Shown: positions 11,081 through 23,897 of the stretch, in pieces
How positions within the stretch are numbered: the stretch's first letter is position 1
Layout of the letters: every line of letters starts with the position of its first letter
NCBI RefSeq assembly: GCF_041146395.1
Contig: NC_090989.1
Span: forward strand, 45,038,501 to 45,102,500
Source: Eulemur rufifrons
Taxonomy: Eukaryota; Chordata; Mammalia; Primates; Lemuridae
Reading direction: 5' to 3'
Length of the DNA stretch: 64,000 bases
Translations under genes and position numbers: made by a program
Notes under the pieces: model-generated
Told to the model about the DNA's origin: nothing
The model's input: only the letters and a program-made list of their open reading frames with translations
Database searches by the model: none

Positions 11081-14000
11081 TCAGCTGTGAACTAAGGTTT
11101 TTAGTAATGGATAGTCTCTGAGACAACCCACCTCATTTGTTGGACATCCCCTTTCACAGGGCCATCGAGAGATGACCTTGAAGTCACAGGGGTGGTAACA
11201 GAGCAAGGTATTATGAATCTCCGGCTGGCATTCTATTGACTACAGAGAACTGCACCAGAAGGAGGGATTTACCTGTGAACTTGCACAGTTGTGGAAGCCT
11301 TTTTGAAAGAGGCAAAACTTGAGCTATAGCTACTCCTACCACCTCTTAATACAGCATGAAAAGCTCCAGACTACATATCTCTAAAGCAAGAGGAAGTAGC
11401 ACTTACATTTTCTCATTCCTGTTTTACTTGTTCTCTAGTATTTTAAAGCATTGCTTAAAAAGTGAAGAATAGAGAGGTGAAGAGATTCTGAATGAGGTCA
11501 GTGGCCAGGAAAGGAAGAGGGAGGTGGGAGCAAATTGGAGTTATATTTAAAACAGTGAAATCAAAAGGTCTTGGTGACTGATGCCTTTTGACTATTTCTG
11601 TGTTATTTTATGCTTCAGTTTCCTGACTTTTGCTTGGGAAATGCAGGGTCTGGAGCTCTGGCTAGAGAACATCTGTGATGTTCCCTATTCCAGTACCTAT
11701 AGAGCATCTATAGAGATATGGGAGAGGACTTACGCTGTTGCTGCCCCATCCTCTCTTTACTTGTGATCATTGTCACTCTACTGAGTTGTAAAAGCAATGA
11801 CAGAAGGCTGCTCTGAGATGACCAAAATTTCCTTGTGGGACCTCACACCAAAGTAATAAAACAGGCATTTATTTCTAGGATGATGCCTGGGTAGAGTGTA
11901 ATTTTAGTCATATTACCTTTCTTACTCTCTGCATGTTGCTCTAGCCAACTTTGTCATCATCCTTGCCTCTGGGATTTGGTTTATTTGAGGGTTGAAATCT
12001 TCTGAGGCAGTGGGAGCAATATTTGTCCAGGACCATTTTACCCATATGACCCAGATGTATAATCCAGGAGTAGAACTGGGATTGTAATCAAGACTCAAAT
12101 CAGATAGGTTTGGAGGAGACCATCATTGTAGCAACCAGAGGCCCCCAGAAGCTAAAGTGCCTCCACAAGACAAGCCCGGGTCCCAGTTCCTTCTTGCAGA
12201 ATCTCAAAAAGCTAGGAGCATTAGCGATTACCTTGGGTAAGACCAACAGAGCAAAGCCCACCAGAGTAGTGTCTTCATTCCCATAAATTCATTGACATGG
12301 ACTAGGACTTATAGCAGTCATGTTCAACTCCATTCATTGGCTAGTAAATGAATTAATGCTTTTGATGAAGCGTTTGGGAAAGTCTAGGGCTTCAGGAAAG
12401 GACCACATGGGATATGAAATGCTGGGAATTAAAAACATGTATCATTTTAATGTATTTATGGTTGTTTACTCCATGCTCAGATATTTAAAAATAAAAATAT
12501 ATCTTCAATCTAAATTTTAATTCACCAGAACTTCCTCCTCTTTTCTTTTCTCTCCCCTCCTCTTTTTTCTTTCTTTCTTTTTCTCTTAATCAATAAAGAG
12601 TAGAGGAATAGAGAAAATGGAATTGTTCTGTAGAAAAAAGGGGAAATATGAAAAGAATGGTTACTCTCCACGATTTCTGCTTTAAAATGAATCCCAGCTA
12701 AGCTAATTGCTAAGGAAATGAGAATGCAGGAAAAGCTAATTCTGGTAGCTGGTATTCTGGTAGCTCTGGGGCTGGTGTCTTCACTTCTGTCTGTATAGAA
12801 ACATCTGGGTTTTAATAGTATGATATAGTAAGAATCATTTGGCACTGCCATTGTTATTAAATGTCTGTTAAGCATTAATGAAACAGAAGAGACTCATTTA
12901 AAATGGCATTTATACTAGAAACGTTACGGTGATGGTATATCATGAATCACTGGTGGGCTTTATCAGTGAGCATGTATTTTTGGCAGGATAACAGAAAGAA
13001 GGAATGAGCAAGAATTTACTTTTTTGATCTTCCAGAAGGGCGGGAGAGAAAGAAGACTGTGGCAGTTCTGGGGAAATATTTCAAACTTCAAAGACCAGAG
13101 CCCTAAGATCTGGTTACTGTTCTCACAGGAGCATTTTCTTTGTCCTGTTGACTGTTTGGGCAAATGTTTATAGCCAAGTTTGTTACTAAATGTCTGAATT
13201 CTGCTGAAGAGACTTTCTTTCTCTCTGTGAACAGAAGTGGTTTGGATACATTTTTCTCTTTATCTTGTAAGCTTCTTTCAGTTAGTCATTTCAGTCAAAT
13301 CTCTCAGGTTTATTACTCATATTTTCTTAACGTTTATAAACTTCTTAAAAAGATATGTGTTATAGTAGATTTAAGGTAAAAATGCCAGGAACCTAATTTT
13401 TTATAGAAGATATTTATTTAATTTCTACTAGTGGATAATAAGGTTAAATATTAATATTTTTGTGAGATTAACATTGGTGTATGTCAACACTAACTTTGAT
13501 CATTTTTCATTTGCATCTTCGTTTACTTCAACCATCTCTCTCTCTGTGTTTCTCTCGCTCTCTCTCTCCATCTCCTGCCCCAGTCTCTCTCATACCTTTG
13601 GTTTTTCTAGGAACATAAGGAATTTAACCAATTCATTTCCTTGTGGGTCAGAACAAGAAGGCTTCGGTATAGCATTTTATCTCTGATGGAGGCGTCAAAG
13701 GATTTTAGTAAAAGCATGTGAAAACTGCCTTCTATAACATTAACATCATGCCCAGAAATTAGAGAATTAATTACACATGAATGGTTAACATAACACTAGT
13801 GAACATAGCAGAGTATCTGAGATAATACAATGTGTGCAGTAGCTGCATGCTTCTCCTGCTATATGTCTGTATCCTTTCCTTTGGGACCTTTGCTAGGAAC
13901 ACAGTTGAGAATTAAATGTTCAGAGTGGAAATGCTGTTTGGCTTTCGAGAAATTGAGTTTTGTGAGATCACGGAAACAGCCCTGGATCAGACTCATGTAT

Positions 14001-14818
14001 CCAACCTCTGCTCAAAAGTACTATATAACCTCTAGCAGTGCTCTGAATTTCTCTAGGCCTCAGTCTCCTCGCCCATAACAGAAAATGGTTGGATCCTATT
14101 GTAAGTTTAAAGTTTGATGATTCTTTCAAATTTTCCTTTGTCACTTCTCCCTTTCATCTCACAGCCAAATTCTAAGAACATAATTTCCAAATTGCTTCCT
14201 AATGTAGGAAGGAAAAGAAACAAAAACTGATGACTAGGAAATTGTTCTCTGGGAAATAATTGTCTTTGCTGAACAGGAATGCACCTTAAAGGGTGTGTTT
14301 GATTTGGAAAATAACCTTCAGGCCCCCTAACCCGACCCCAGCAATGTCTTTATGAAGTGGGGCTAGATACATAGCCCCAGTTCTGTTCTGTCAAAGAAGC
14401 AAAGAAGACCTTGGAACTGGGAGGGTAGCCTTATTGGGAAGATGGGGGAGGTGAGAGGAGATAAAGCTCATCAGCTACTTGGCAGGAAGCTGGAGCTGCT
14501 GAGAGGTGAGAAATAGAATTTCCCAGTGGTTCAAATGCAAAGATGCTTTTAAAAATAGAGTTATCTAATAAATAATTTCAAGTTGTTTGCTATATATGCT
14601 ATCTTATAAGCTTCTCCTTGCCTTCCTCCCAAACACTCCATTATGTTTACTACAGTCACAGCCTTGATTGAGTGAAACTTTGGACAAGAGAAGGAGGGGA
14701 CTTTCAGGTTGGTGTCCAGCTTATTGGTTCCACATAGAAAGGGGCAGCATCCTCAGGAGGTGAAATGAAAGCAGAGAGCAAGGATTCAGGAGAAGCAGGG
14801 GACTACTAGAATCAGAGG
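11081..14818. other. Intergenic stretch with no recognised gene
   Basis: I see no exon, RNA gene or clear element here. Notable only are simple pyrimidine-rich tracts: a CTTT-type tract at about 12540-12590 and a TC/TCTG-rich tract at about 13538-13575. Open frames are all 61-117 codons with low-complexity or non-conserved composition. Confidence 0.6.
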
Positions 14819-15180
14819 TTTTTTTTTTTTTTTTTTTTTAAATTTTAAAGGGTTTATTTGATCAAACAGCTACTCACAAATCGGGCAGCACCAGATCACT
14901 AGCAGTTCAGAGCTCCACTGAGGGGGCACAAGTGGAAAACTTCTATAAGTTTTCCCAAAAGCAAGACAAAGAAAATATTTGATTGGTTGAAGTGGGAGGG
15001 GAGGCTTTAAGAAACTTAAATCTCCACAACACTCCCCACACTCTTGACTAGGAAATAGGTTTCCATTGCTAGTTCCATTGCTAGTAATTCAGGATATTCG
15101 AACGAGTGACCATAACAAGCTAATGGATTTGTCATTTAGGCAAGTGACACTAGGATAACCAAGTAATAGTATAATAATTA
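14819..15180 (-). repeat. Unassigned poly(T)-headed segment
   Basis: A run of 21 T at 14819-14839 is followed by 'gggtttatttgatcaaacag', 'tcgggcagcacc' and 'gattggttgaagtgggaggg'. The layout (poly(T) then non-coding sequence) suggests an antisense retroposed or LTR-type fragment, but I cannot name the family and find no target-site duplication. Confidence 0.35.
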
Positions 15181-15199
15181 TGCTTTTTCTTTCTTTCTT

Positions 15200-15498
15200 T
15201 TATTTTTTTTTTAAGAGATGGGGTCTCCCTCCATCAGCCAGGCTGTAGTGTAGTGGCTTGATCATAGCTCACTGCAGCCTTGATCCTCCCACCTCAGCCT
15301 CTGGAATGACTGGGACTACAGGCATGAGCCACCATGCTGGCTATTTTTTTTTTTTTTTGGTTTTTTTTCTTTTTTTTGGAGATGAGGTCTTATGTTATGT
15401 TGCCCAGGTTTGTCTCGAACTTCTGGACTCAAGCAATCCTCCTGCCTTAGTCTCCTAAGTAGCTGGGATTACAGGCATGCACCACTGCATATAGCCTA
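15200..15498 (-). mobile_element. Old Alu (AluJ-like), antisense
   Basis: Both arms are visible in antisense order: right arm at about 15213-15340 (gagatggggtctccctccat, ctcactgcagccttgatcct), a T-rich linker at 15343-15378, and left arm at about 15379-15497 (ttgcccaggtttgtctcgaac, gtagctgggattacaggcat). Divergence is much higher than in the three strepsirrhine-type Alus of this window, so it is an early primate copy. Confidence 0.85.
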
Positions 15499-15509
15499 CT
15501 TTTTATTTT

Positions 15510-18140
15510 CTAAGAACCAAGGAAATAGAAATAGAAATGGGGATTTTCTTAAATACATAGATCACTTCTTTGAACTGTTCCTTTTGAATCCTTTAATTAA
15601 ATTTTAATTTAAATCCTTTTAGTTTAAAAAATCAATAAAATAGGAAGTAATATTTTAAATAATAGCAAGCCTTTGTAAATTCAGTGTTTAAAAGGGCTAC
15701 CTAAGGTTTTTAAAACAAAGAAGTATATCATCATTTTTGTATCACATTCACAGACTATGTTAGTCTGCCTAACACAATAAGATATAAATGAGATGAAGAC
15801 TATATTATACATTTTCATTTAAACAGACCTTTTTATTTTTGGCATTCTATTAGCCATGGTTTGTAAAATGATAGATTGTGGACTAAAGGAAATCATATAT
15901 TATTCAGATTAACCTGACTTTCCATGAGCTTCTGCATTAATAATCAGATTTTAATATAAGTATTACGTTTGACTGACATATACTATCATTTTGTTCATAT
16001 TTAACATACTGTACAAAAGTGAAGATGTGAGAGATTTTTCTGAAGGATTGATTGCAGACCAAGATAACTCCTAGGAGAGAAACAAAGAATATAATTTCCC
16101 TCACCTAGCTATTTTTTCTTTTAATCTTGAAGGACTATACATGTCTAGTGTTTATAGAATTTTAAGTAAATAAAATCACATATCTGGCATTATTTACCGG
16201 CAATTCTTCTAAATCAATGCTTGGTTCCCATTTATAGATCTAAAGATTGTAGATTCATTTTTGGTAATATTAAAATAATAAGTATATTTGATGTATAATT
16301 GCTTCTATTACTGAGTTGGCTTAAAGGGACATTGCTAATACTATTGACTTGGCTTAAATGGAGAATAAGGGCATAGATTTTGTAAAAGTCATAAATTATT
16401 GAGTCACAAAAAGTCATGTAGTAACAAAAATTCATAGATTTCCTATTTGTTTGGGATTCATTTGGAAGACACCTAGATATTAACAGCCCCATCTAATGAC
16501 AAAATCTATATGTTTAGCCATTTGATTTGAAATAGTAAGCTTTTCCCCCCAAATCAATTACCAGACATAAGGTAATTCAGGATTCACTTTAGTCTTTTTG
16601 TCATTTGCTATTATTCCCAAATTAATAAATAACTAATATTAAAAGAGTACTTCATTATGACAACATAAATGTATTTACCCATAAATATACTCACTCTAGA
16701 TACTATTAGTCACATATGCATGCCACTAATTAAATCACCTACAAAATAGTATCTTCACCAGAGAGCCATGCTGAATCAGCCCCCCAATTTTATTTTAATA
16801 ACTACAACACTGTGTATAATTAAATTGAAATTCTCTCCAAGAGACAAACTCATACAGCCATTCATGCATGCTTATGGCAGCCATCCATTTAGAGAAATTA
16901 TATTATAGTTATACATGGCACAGAATAAAAATTTTAACACCATCTGTACCCTAATGGAAAACAAAATGAAACAAACAAGCCATATTTGAAGATATGTTAA
17001 AATGTTACACTCAAATCCCATCTGTAATCATATCTTCTTCTCAAAGTTATTTCCCAACTTCTATGTCTGTGTTCTACATGTGGAGAATTCAAATTCTTAT
17101 TTATATATCAAGATTTTTTCCTGCTCCTGTAATGATTTTCATAATTATGGGTCTTATTACATTCTATCATATGAAATAAACTCCACCTTTATTTTCCCAT
17201 CCCAAAGGACTATGAGGGATAGCTAATATTTATGAAAGGTGGAGTGAGTAGCCTCTAAGTATCTTTCTTTAAAAAGTTGCCTTCATGGACTTGATGTAAT
17301 CAGTAAATGATAAAACTGTATTTAGGAGAATACAATATGGATTTCCACTGAAGATATCTTGAGAATGTAAGATGTCTTTAAAAAAAAACAAAACCAAAGA
17401 AGCTCAGAATTTTACATCCTGCACAATGAAGGTTACGTTTTCCATCAGGTTTCCAAATTGATTTAAAAGCAAGCTGCATAAAATTATGACACTAAAGTTT
17501 ATGGACTATGGAGTAAAATGAGCTCCTTTACGGAGATGGTAAGTACTAACAGGATCTCATGATGAGACTTTTACAAGTCCTGAGAGCCCCTCCTGGATTC
17601 CTATGGCCTCCTTGAGTAATGGTGGGAGAAACATTGAGAACCATTTGGTTAGGAGATTTAATTATGACAAGTGGTCTGTGTGAGTTCATTACGGTTTTTG
17701 GATTTTTCAGATTTACATTTCAAAATCTTATGTGTCTGTTTCTGCCACCTAAGCTTGTGTCCATCCTAGCCTGCATATGTTCTATATTCTTTCTCCTTTG
17801 ATCCATTAATGGAATGTAGTTGACCCAGTGCCCTCTCTGTCACAGTGTTGATTCACAGCCATAGGGAGCAACTGGCAGCAAGCCAGGCTGCAGATAGTGC
17901 CTAAACCCCGGCAACAGGTCAAACGTAGTGCTTGCTTAATAGGCCCCTCTGTCTTGAGCAAGCAGATTGCCTGTCACAGTCAGTACCACTTTCTCATTGT
18001 AGGGATTAGTTGCTGTGTGCTCAAAAGGCTGTTTGTGATCAGGATGAGGTAGTCTCTTTAGCAAATGAAGAACCATGTATTCCTAATACTGGGTCACCTG
18101 CCACACTCAGCAACACAGGCCAGAAGAGGAAGGTAAGAAG
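15510..18140. other. AT-rich intergenic stretch with no recognised gene
   Basis: Long AT-rich sequence with no convincing exon, RNA gene or element. Frames such as 16232-16492 (minus) and 16994-17226 (plus) are low-complexity chance frames. The 17.8-18.1 kb part is less AT-rich and I could not assign it. Confidence 0.55.
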
Positions 18141-18149
18141 ATTCATGTT

Positions 18150-18310
18150 TAGTGAGCATCAACCTCTGCCAGGCATTTTACTAATGTATTGCTGATGTCT
18201 CATGCATGGCATCTCAGGGAGGTAAGTATAATTATTCACAGATACGAGGACACTGGTTCAGTGAATAGACTAGAACTCAGTTGGGTTGAAATTATAGATC
18301 TGTCTATTGT
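18150..18310 (-). repeat. MIR SINE fragment, antisense
   Basis: 'ctgccaggcattttactaatg', 'ctcagggaggtaagtataatt' and 'cacagatacgaggacactgg' follow the antisense MIR order. Diverged. Confidence 0.55.
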
Positions 18311-18934
18311 ATTCCACCTACACTTCTCCACGGTGGGAGTAAATGGCATGGTATAAACTATAAAGAGCTACTAGATATCACAAATATAGCTTTACACTCT
18401 TGGGTTCTCTTAACATAGTTTTAAGGCTTTTAGAGAGTCCCTTCCAAGAGCTTGATTTAAAAAAATAAATTGTTGTGAAGTGAACCATAGACCATTCCTT
18501 CAAGATCATGGGGATCTTAATATCCAGGCTTATCTTAACTGTGAATGTCATCTGCCATACATGTTGACATCGTAAGCAACTAAATTGCCTTCTGATAGAG
18601 ACCAGACCCTATTTTACATTAATTTTAGTCTCTCTTGCCAATAAACAAAGTGAAAGTTTTACAATAAAGGTGTGATGTATAATAATGCATGAATGAAAAA
18701 ACTGTGACCCTTTGGGGCTCAGAAAAATTATATTTTTGCTTAGATATAGATACCACCCTTCTATTTCAAGGCTTTACCACCAGCTTCTATCCTAAGAACT
18801 TTGTTCTTTCTCTTCCTTGATCCTGAACCTGAACTGTGCTCCCAGGAGAGATCTTGGCCATCACTCTTGGTTGAAGCGTCTTGGATAGTCATGTTTAATT
18901 CTCCTTTCCTGATTTTAAAATATCCTGCCCTTTC

Positions 18935-19480
18935 CTCTTGTTAAGTGTACAAACTCTGGAGTTGGATATTTTGGGTTCACTTCCAGGCTCTGCCGTTTCA
19001 TAGCTGCGGTTTCTTTTTTTTTTTTTTTTTTGAGACAGAGTCTCACTCTGTTGCCCAGGCTAGAGTGAGTGCCGTGGCGTCAGCCTAGCTCACAGCAACC
19101 TCAAACTCCTGAGCTCAAGTGATCCTCCTGTCTCAGCCTCCTGAGTAGCTGGGACTACAGGCATGTACCACCATGCCCGGCTAATTTTTTCTATATATAT
19201 TTTTAGCTGTCCGTATAATTTCTTTCTATTTTTAGTAGAGATGGGGTCTCGCTCTTGCTCAGGCTGGTCTCGAACTCCTGAGCTCAAACAATCCGCCCAC
19301 CTCGGCCTCCCAGAGAGCTAGGATTACAGGCGTGAGCCACCGCGCCCGGCCGGTTTCTTAATCTATAAAATAGATTTAGTAACAGGATCTCTTCATAGAG
19401 TTGTTGAAGATTACATGAGACACATGTAAAAGGTTTAGTGCAGTGCCTAGTAGAGAATCATTCAATGAATGTTGATATTA
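18935..19480 (+). repeat. MIR SINE, sense, split by an Alu
   Basis: The left part, about 18935-19015, reads 'ctctggagttggatattttg', 'tcacttccaggctctgccg' and ends at the cagtttctt block; the right part, about 19352-19480, resumes with 'cttaatctataaaatag', 'tagagttgttgaagattaca' and 'cagtgcctagtagag'. Together they form one sense MIR interrupted by the Alu at 19016-19351, which gives the relative age directly. Confidence 0.8.
19016..19351 (-). mobile_element. Strepsirrhine-type Alu, antisense, with target-site duplication
   Basis: A full-length antisense dimer begins with a T-run and 'gagacagagtctcactctgt' and ends 'gagccaccgcgcccggcc'. The linker contains the extra 'ctatatatatttttagctgt' and 'ccgtataatttctttctat' block found in lemur and loris Alus. 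The 8-bp target duplication GGTTTCTT lies at 19008-19015 and 19352-19359. It is inserted in the cagtttctt block of a MIR. Confidence 0.95.
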
Positions 19481-22227
19481 TTCTTCTAGATATCATTTAA
19501 CTGTGTAAACTCAATCTAACAAAAGTCAAGAATCTCTGTTATTATATATATGTTCAGGCATTCATTGTATACATTTGTGTCTTATAGCCATGTCCTTACT
19601 TAGCCCTGAGGAGTCAGCACTGTTTTCAGTAACAGCTTAATAAGTGAGTAAGATCATACATTCATATTTAGCACATCTTCTCTTCCCCAATCTTAAGCAC
19701 TTCCCCTACATTTTGTTACTGGTTAATGAGAAGGCATGGCAATCACTTCTAGTTACCTATCTGATAATCATTTCCACCTACATCCTTTTGAACAAAATTC
19801 TAATATTGTTTGTGATAGCAATGTGCCCAATTAAATATATTTGTCCAAAGTCTTTTAACAGCTAAAGATGGCCAAGTGACCCTGGTCTAGCTAATGAAAT
19901 ATGAGAATCCATCAGGTAGGATTCCAGAAAAGCTTTTTAAAAAGAGACAGACTTGCATGGCATTGACCTTTTGCTCTTCCCTTTTCTTCCTGCCTAGGAT
20001 GTGGTTGTGGGCATTAAGCAGCTTTTTTTTTTTAACACAAAGATAGAAGACATGTAATAAGGATGACAGAGTAGAAAGATTAAAAAAGTCCGAGTCTTTA
20101 TGGCATCCTAGACCTGCCATTCAATAACTTCCTACCAATAGATTCTTGTTATAGGAGAAAACAACCAAACCCCTACTTAGTTAAGATGACATTGTCAGAT
20201 TTCTACTATTTACAGACAAATGCAATCCTACCTGATGTATATGTATAGGGAGAGAGAGATACCACAAGCCCCTGTAACAAAGCATAAGGAAAGTCCACAT
20301 TGTACACATTCTAAGGAGTCTTTTGTCCCTTTTACTTTTAATTGATATGTAATAATTGTACCTATTGATGAGATATGGAGTGATATTTTGATAGATGTAT
20401 ACAATGTGCAACGATCAAATCAGGGTAGTTAGCATATCTATCACCTCAAACATTTATCATTTCTTTGTGAATAGGATTGCTTTCCTGATTTTTTTTTCAG
20501 CTAGTTTCTTATTGGTGAATAGAAATGATATTGATCTTTGTATGCTGATTTTGTATCCTCTAACTTTACTGAATTTGTTTATCAGTTCTCAGAAATTTTT
20601 GGTGGAGTGTTTAGGCCTTGTTCTATGTAAGATCATGTTATCTGTAAAGAGAAACAATTTGACTTCCTCTTATCCAATTTGGATGCCTTTTCTTTTCTTT
20701 CTCTAATTGCTCAAATCTAATTGCTCTCTGGCTAGGACTTCCAATACTGTGTGTTAAATAAGAGTGGTTAAAGTGAGCATCCTTGTCTTGTTAACATTCT
20801 TAGAAGAAAAGCTTTAAATTTTTCCCTGTTCTGTATGATGTTAGCAGTGGGTGTGCCATATATATCCTTTATTGTGTTCGGGTATGTTCCTTCTATACTT
20901 AATTAGTTGAAGTTTTTATCATGAAGCAATGTTGAATTTTAACAAATAGCTTTACTGTGTCTATTGAGATGATCACATGGTTTTTGTCTTTCATTCTGTT
21001 GATATGATGCATTCATTACATTTATTGATTTGCATAAGCAGAACTATCCTTTCATCCCTGGGATAAATAGCACTTGATTATAGTGTATTTTCCTTTGGAG
21101 GTACTGTTGGATTTGATTTGCTAGTAGTTTGTTGAGGATTTTGCATCTTTGTTCATCAGGGATAGTGGCCTGTAGTTTTCTTTTTTGTTGCGTCTTTGAT
21201 TTTGGTATCAGGGTGATTTTGGCCTCATAGAATGAGTTAGGAAGAGTTCCTTTCTCTTCAATATTTTGGAATAGTTTGAGAAGAATTGGTGTTAGTTCTT
21301 TCTTAAAAGGTAGAATTCAGTAGTGAAGCCATCTTGTCTTAGGCTTTTGTTGTTGTTGTTGTTGAGAGACCTTTTATTACTGATTCAATCACATAACTTA
21401 TTTTGGTCTATTCAAGTTTCCTATTTCTTCTAGGTTCAATCTTAGTAGGTTATATGAGTCCAGGAGTTTATCCATTTCTAAATTTCCCAATTTTTTGGCA
21501 TATGATTGTTCATAATAGTTTAACAACCCTTTGTATTTCTTTGGTATCCTTTCTCTTTTCTGATTTTATTTATTTGGGTTTTCCCTCTTTTTTCCTAAGT
21601 CTAGCTAATGGTTTGTCAATTTTGCTTATCTTTTCAAAAACCTGACTTTTTGTTTCATTTTTTTTTTTTTGTACTTTTTTTGGTCTCTATTTTGTTTAGT
21701 TCTCCTCTGATCTTTATAATGTCTTTCCTTCTATTAATTTTGGGTTTGTTTTGTTCTTGCTTTTCTAGTTCCTTGAGGTGCATAATTACATTGTTTATTT
21801 AAAATCTTTCTACTTTTTTGATGTAGGCCTTCATTGCTATAAAATTCCCCCTTAGCACTGCTTTTGGTATATTCCACCAGGTTTTGGTATGTTGTATTTC
21901 TATTTTCATTCATTTCAAAAAATTTTTGGTTTTCTTCTTTATTTCTTCATTGACCCACTGGTCACCCAGGCATATGTTGTTTAATTTCCATATATTTGTA
22001 TAGTTTACAAAGTTCCTTTTGTTATTGATTTCTAGTTTTATTCCATTGTGGTCTAAGAAGTTACTTGATATGATTTTGATTTTTAAAAATTTATTGAGGC
22101 TTGTTTTGTGGCTTAACATATGGTCCATCCTAGAGAATGCTCCATGTGCTGATGAGAAGAGTGTGTATCCTGTGGCTGTTTGATAGAATGTTCTGTAAAT
22201 ATTAGGTACGTTTGGTCTACAGTGCAG

Positions 22228-22678
22228 TGCTATGGTTTGAATGTTTGCCACTTCCAAAAATCCTGTTGAAACTTAATCCCCAGTGTGGCAATATTGAGAG
22301 ATAGGGCCTCTAAAAGGTGATTGGGTTATGAAGGCTCTCCCTTCATGAATAAATTAATATATTCATGGATTAATAGATTAATGGACTAATGGATTATTGA
22401 ATTAGTGGATTAAGGAGTTATTATGAGAATGGGACTGGTGGCTTTTTGTAAAGGAGAGGAAGAGAAACATGAGCTAGCACACTCAGTCTCCTTGCCATGT
22501 GATGCGCTGTGCCACCTTGGAACTCTGCAGCGAGTCCCTATCAACAAGAAAGCCCTCAGTAGATGCAGTCCCTCAATCTTGGATTTCCAAGACTCCATAA
22601 CTGTAACAAATTCCTTGTCTTTATTAATTACCCAGCTTCAGGTATTCTGTTATCCGAAACAGAAAATGGACTAAGACA
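22228..22678 (+). mobile_element. Solo MaLR-type LTR inserted in L1M
   Basis: The LTR starts TGCTATGGTTTGAATG and ends ATGGACTAAGACA, keeping TG...CA termini, with 'aacttaatccccagtgtggc', 'attacccagcttcaggtatt' and other MaLR (MST/MLT1) features. The 5-bp target duplication is TGCAG (22223-22227) and TGTAG (22679-22683), one transition apart, and L1M sequence joins cleanly across it. No internal retroviral genes are present. It contains an unusual ATTAATGG-type expansion at 22350-22414. Confidence 0.85.
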
Positions 22679-23897
22679 TGTAGTTTAAGTCCAGTGTTTC
22701 TTTTCTGATTTTCTGTCTAGACGAGCTGTCCAATGCTACAAGTGGGTTGTTAAAGTTTCTGACTATTATTGTATTAGAGTCTATCTCTCTTTAGCTTCAA
22801 TAATATTTGCTTTATATATCTGGGTGATTCAGTGATGGGGGTATATATATGTATATATTTACAATGGTTATAGCCTCTTGCTGAATTGATCCCTTTATCA
22901 TTGTATAATGACCTTCTTTGTTTCTATTTCTGATTTGTGACTTAAAGTCTGTTTTGTGTGATATAAGTATAGCTACTCCTGCTCATTTTTGGTGTCTGAG
23001 TGGAATATCTTTTTCCATGCCTTCACTTTCAGTCCATGCGTATCTTTAGAGGTGAAGTGAGTTTTTTGTAGGAGCATATAGTTGGGTCTCGCCTTTTATT
23101 TTAATCCATTCAGCCCATCTATATCTTTTAATTAAGAAATTTATACCTTTTACATTCAAGGTTGTTATTAATAGCTGAGAACTTCCTCCTGTCATTTTGT
23201 TAATTGTTTTCTGGTTGTTTTGAGTATCCTTTGTTACTTTCTTCCTCTCTTACTGTTTATCTTTGCTGTTTGGTGGTTATCTCTAGTAATAATGTTTGAT
23301 TCGTTTCTTTGTCTCATTTATGTATCTGCTCAACCACTGAGTTTTATTTACTTTTGTGTATCAGGATGGTAGATATTGTTCTTTTGCTTCCATATGTAGG
23401 ACTCCCTTAGCATTTCTTAAAGGATTGGTCTAGTGGTGATGAATTTCTCTAGTTTTTGCTTGTCTAAGAAAGATTTTATTTCTCTTTTATTTTTGAAGAA
23501 TAATTTTGTTAGATATAGTGTTCTTGGCTGACAGGTTTTCCCCCTTGCACCTCCCCCCCAGCATTTTGACTATATCATCTCACTCTCTCCTGGGCTGTGA
23601 GGTTTCTGCTGAGAAATCTGCTTTTAATCTGATGGGAATTCCCACATATTTGACTTGACACTTTTCTCCTGTTGTTTTTAGGATTCTCTCTTTGTTTTTG
23701 ACTTTTGACAGTTTTACAATAATGTGCCTCAGAGAGGACCTTTTGGTTTTAATCTACTTGTGAAATTTTGAGCTCCCTGTATCTGCATGTTTGTATTTCT
23801 CTTAATACTTGAGAATTTTTCAGCTATTAATTGATTAAATAGGTTTTTTATGACTTTTTCCATCCCTTTCCCTTCTAAAACTCCCAAAATGTGAGTA

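Noticed and set aside
22228..22678. A retained endogenous retrovirus with genes at the LTR sites
   Set aside because: All LTRs found are solo; no gag, pol or env-like sequence adjoins them, and the bounding sequence is the older host repeat.
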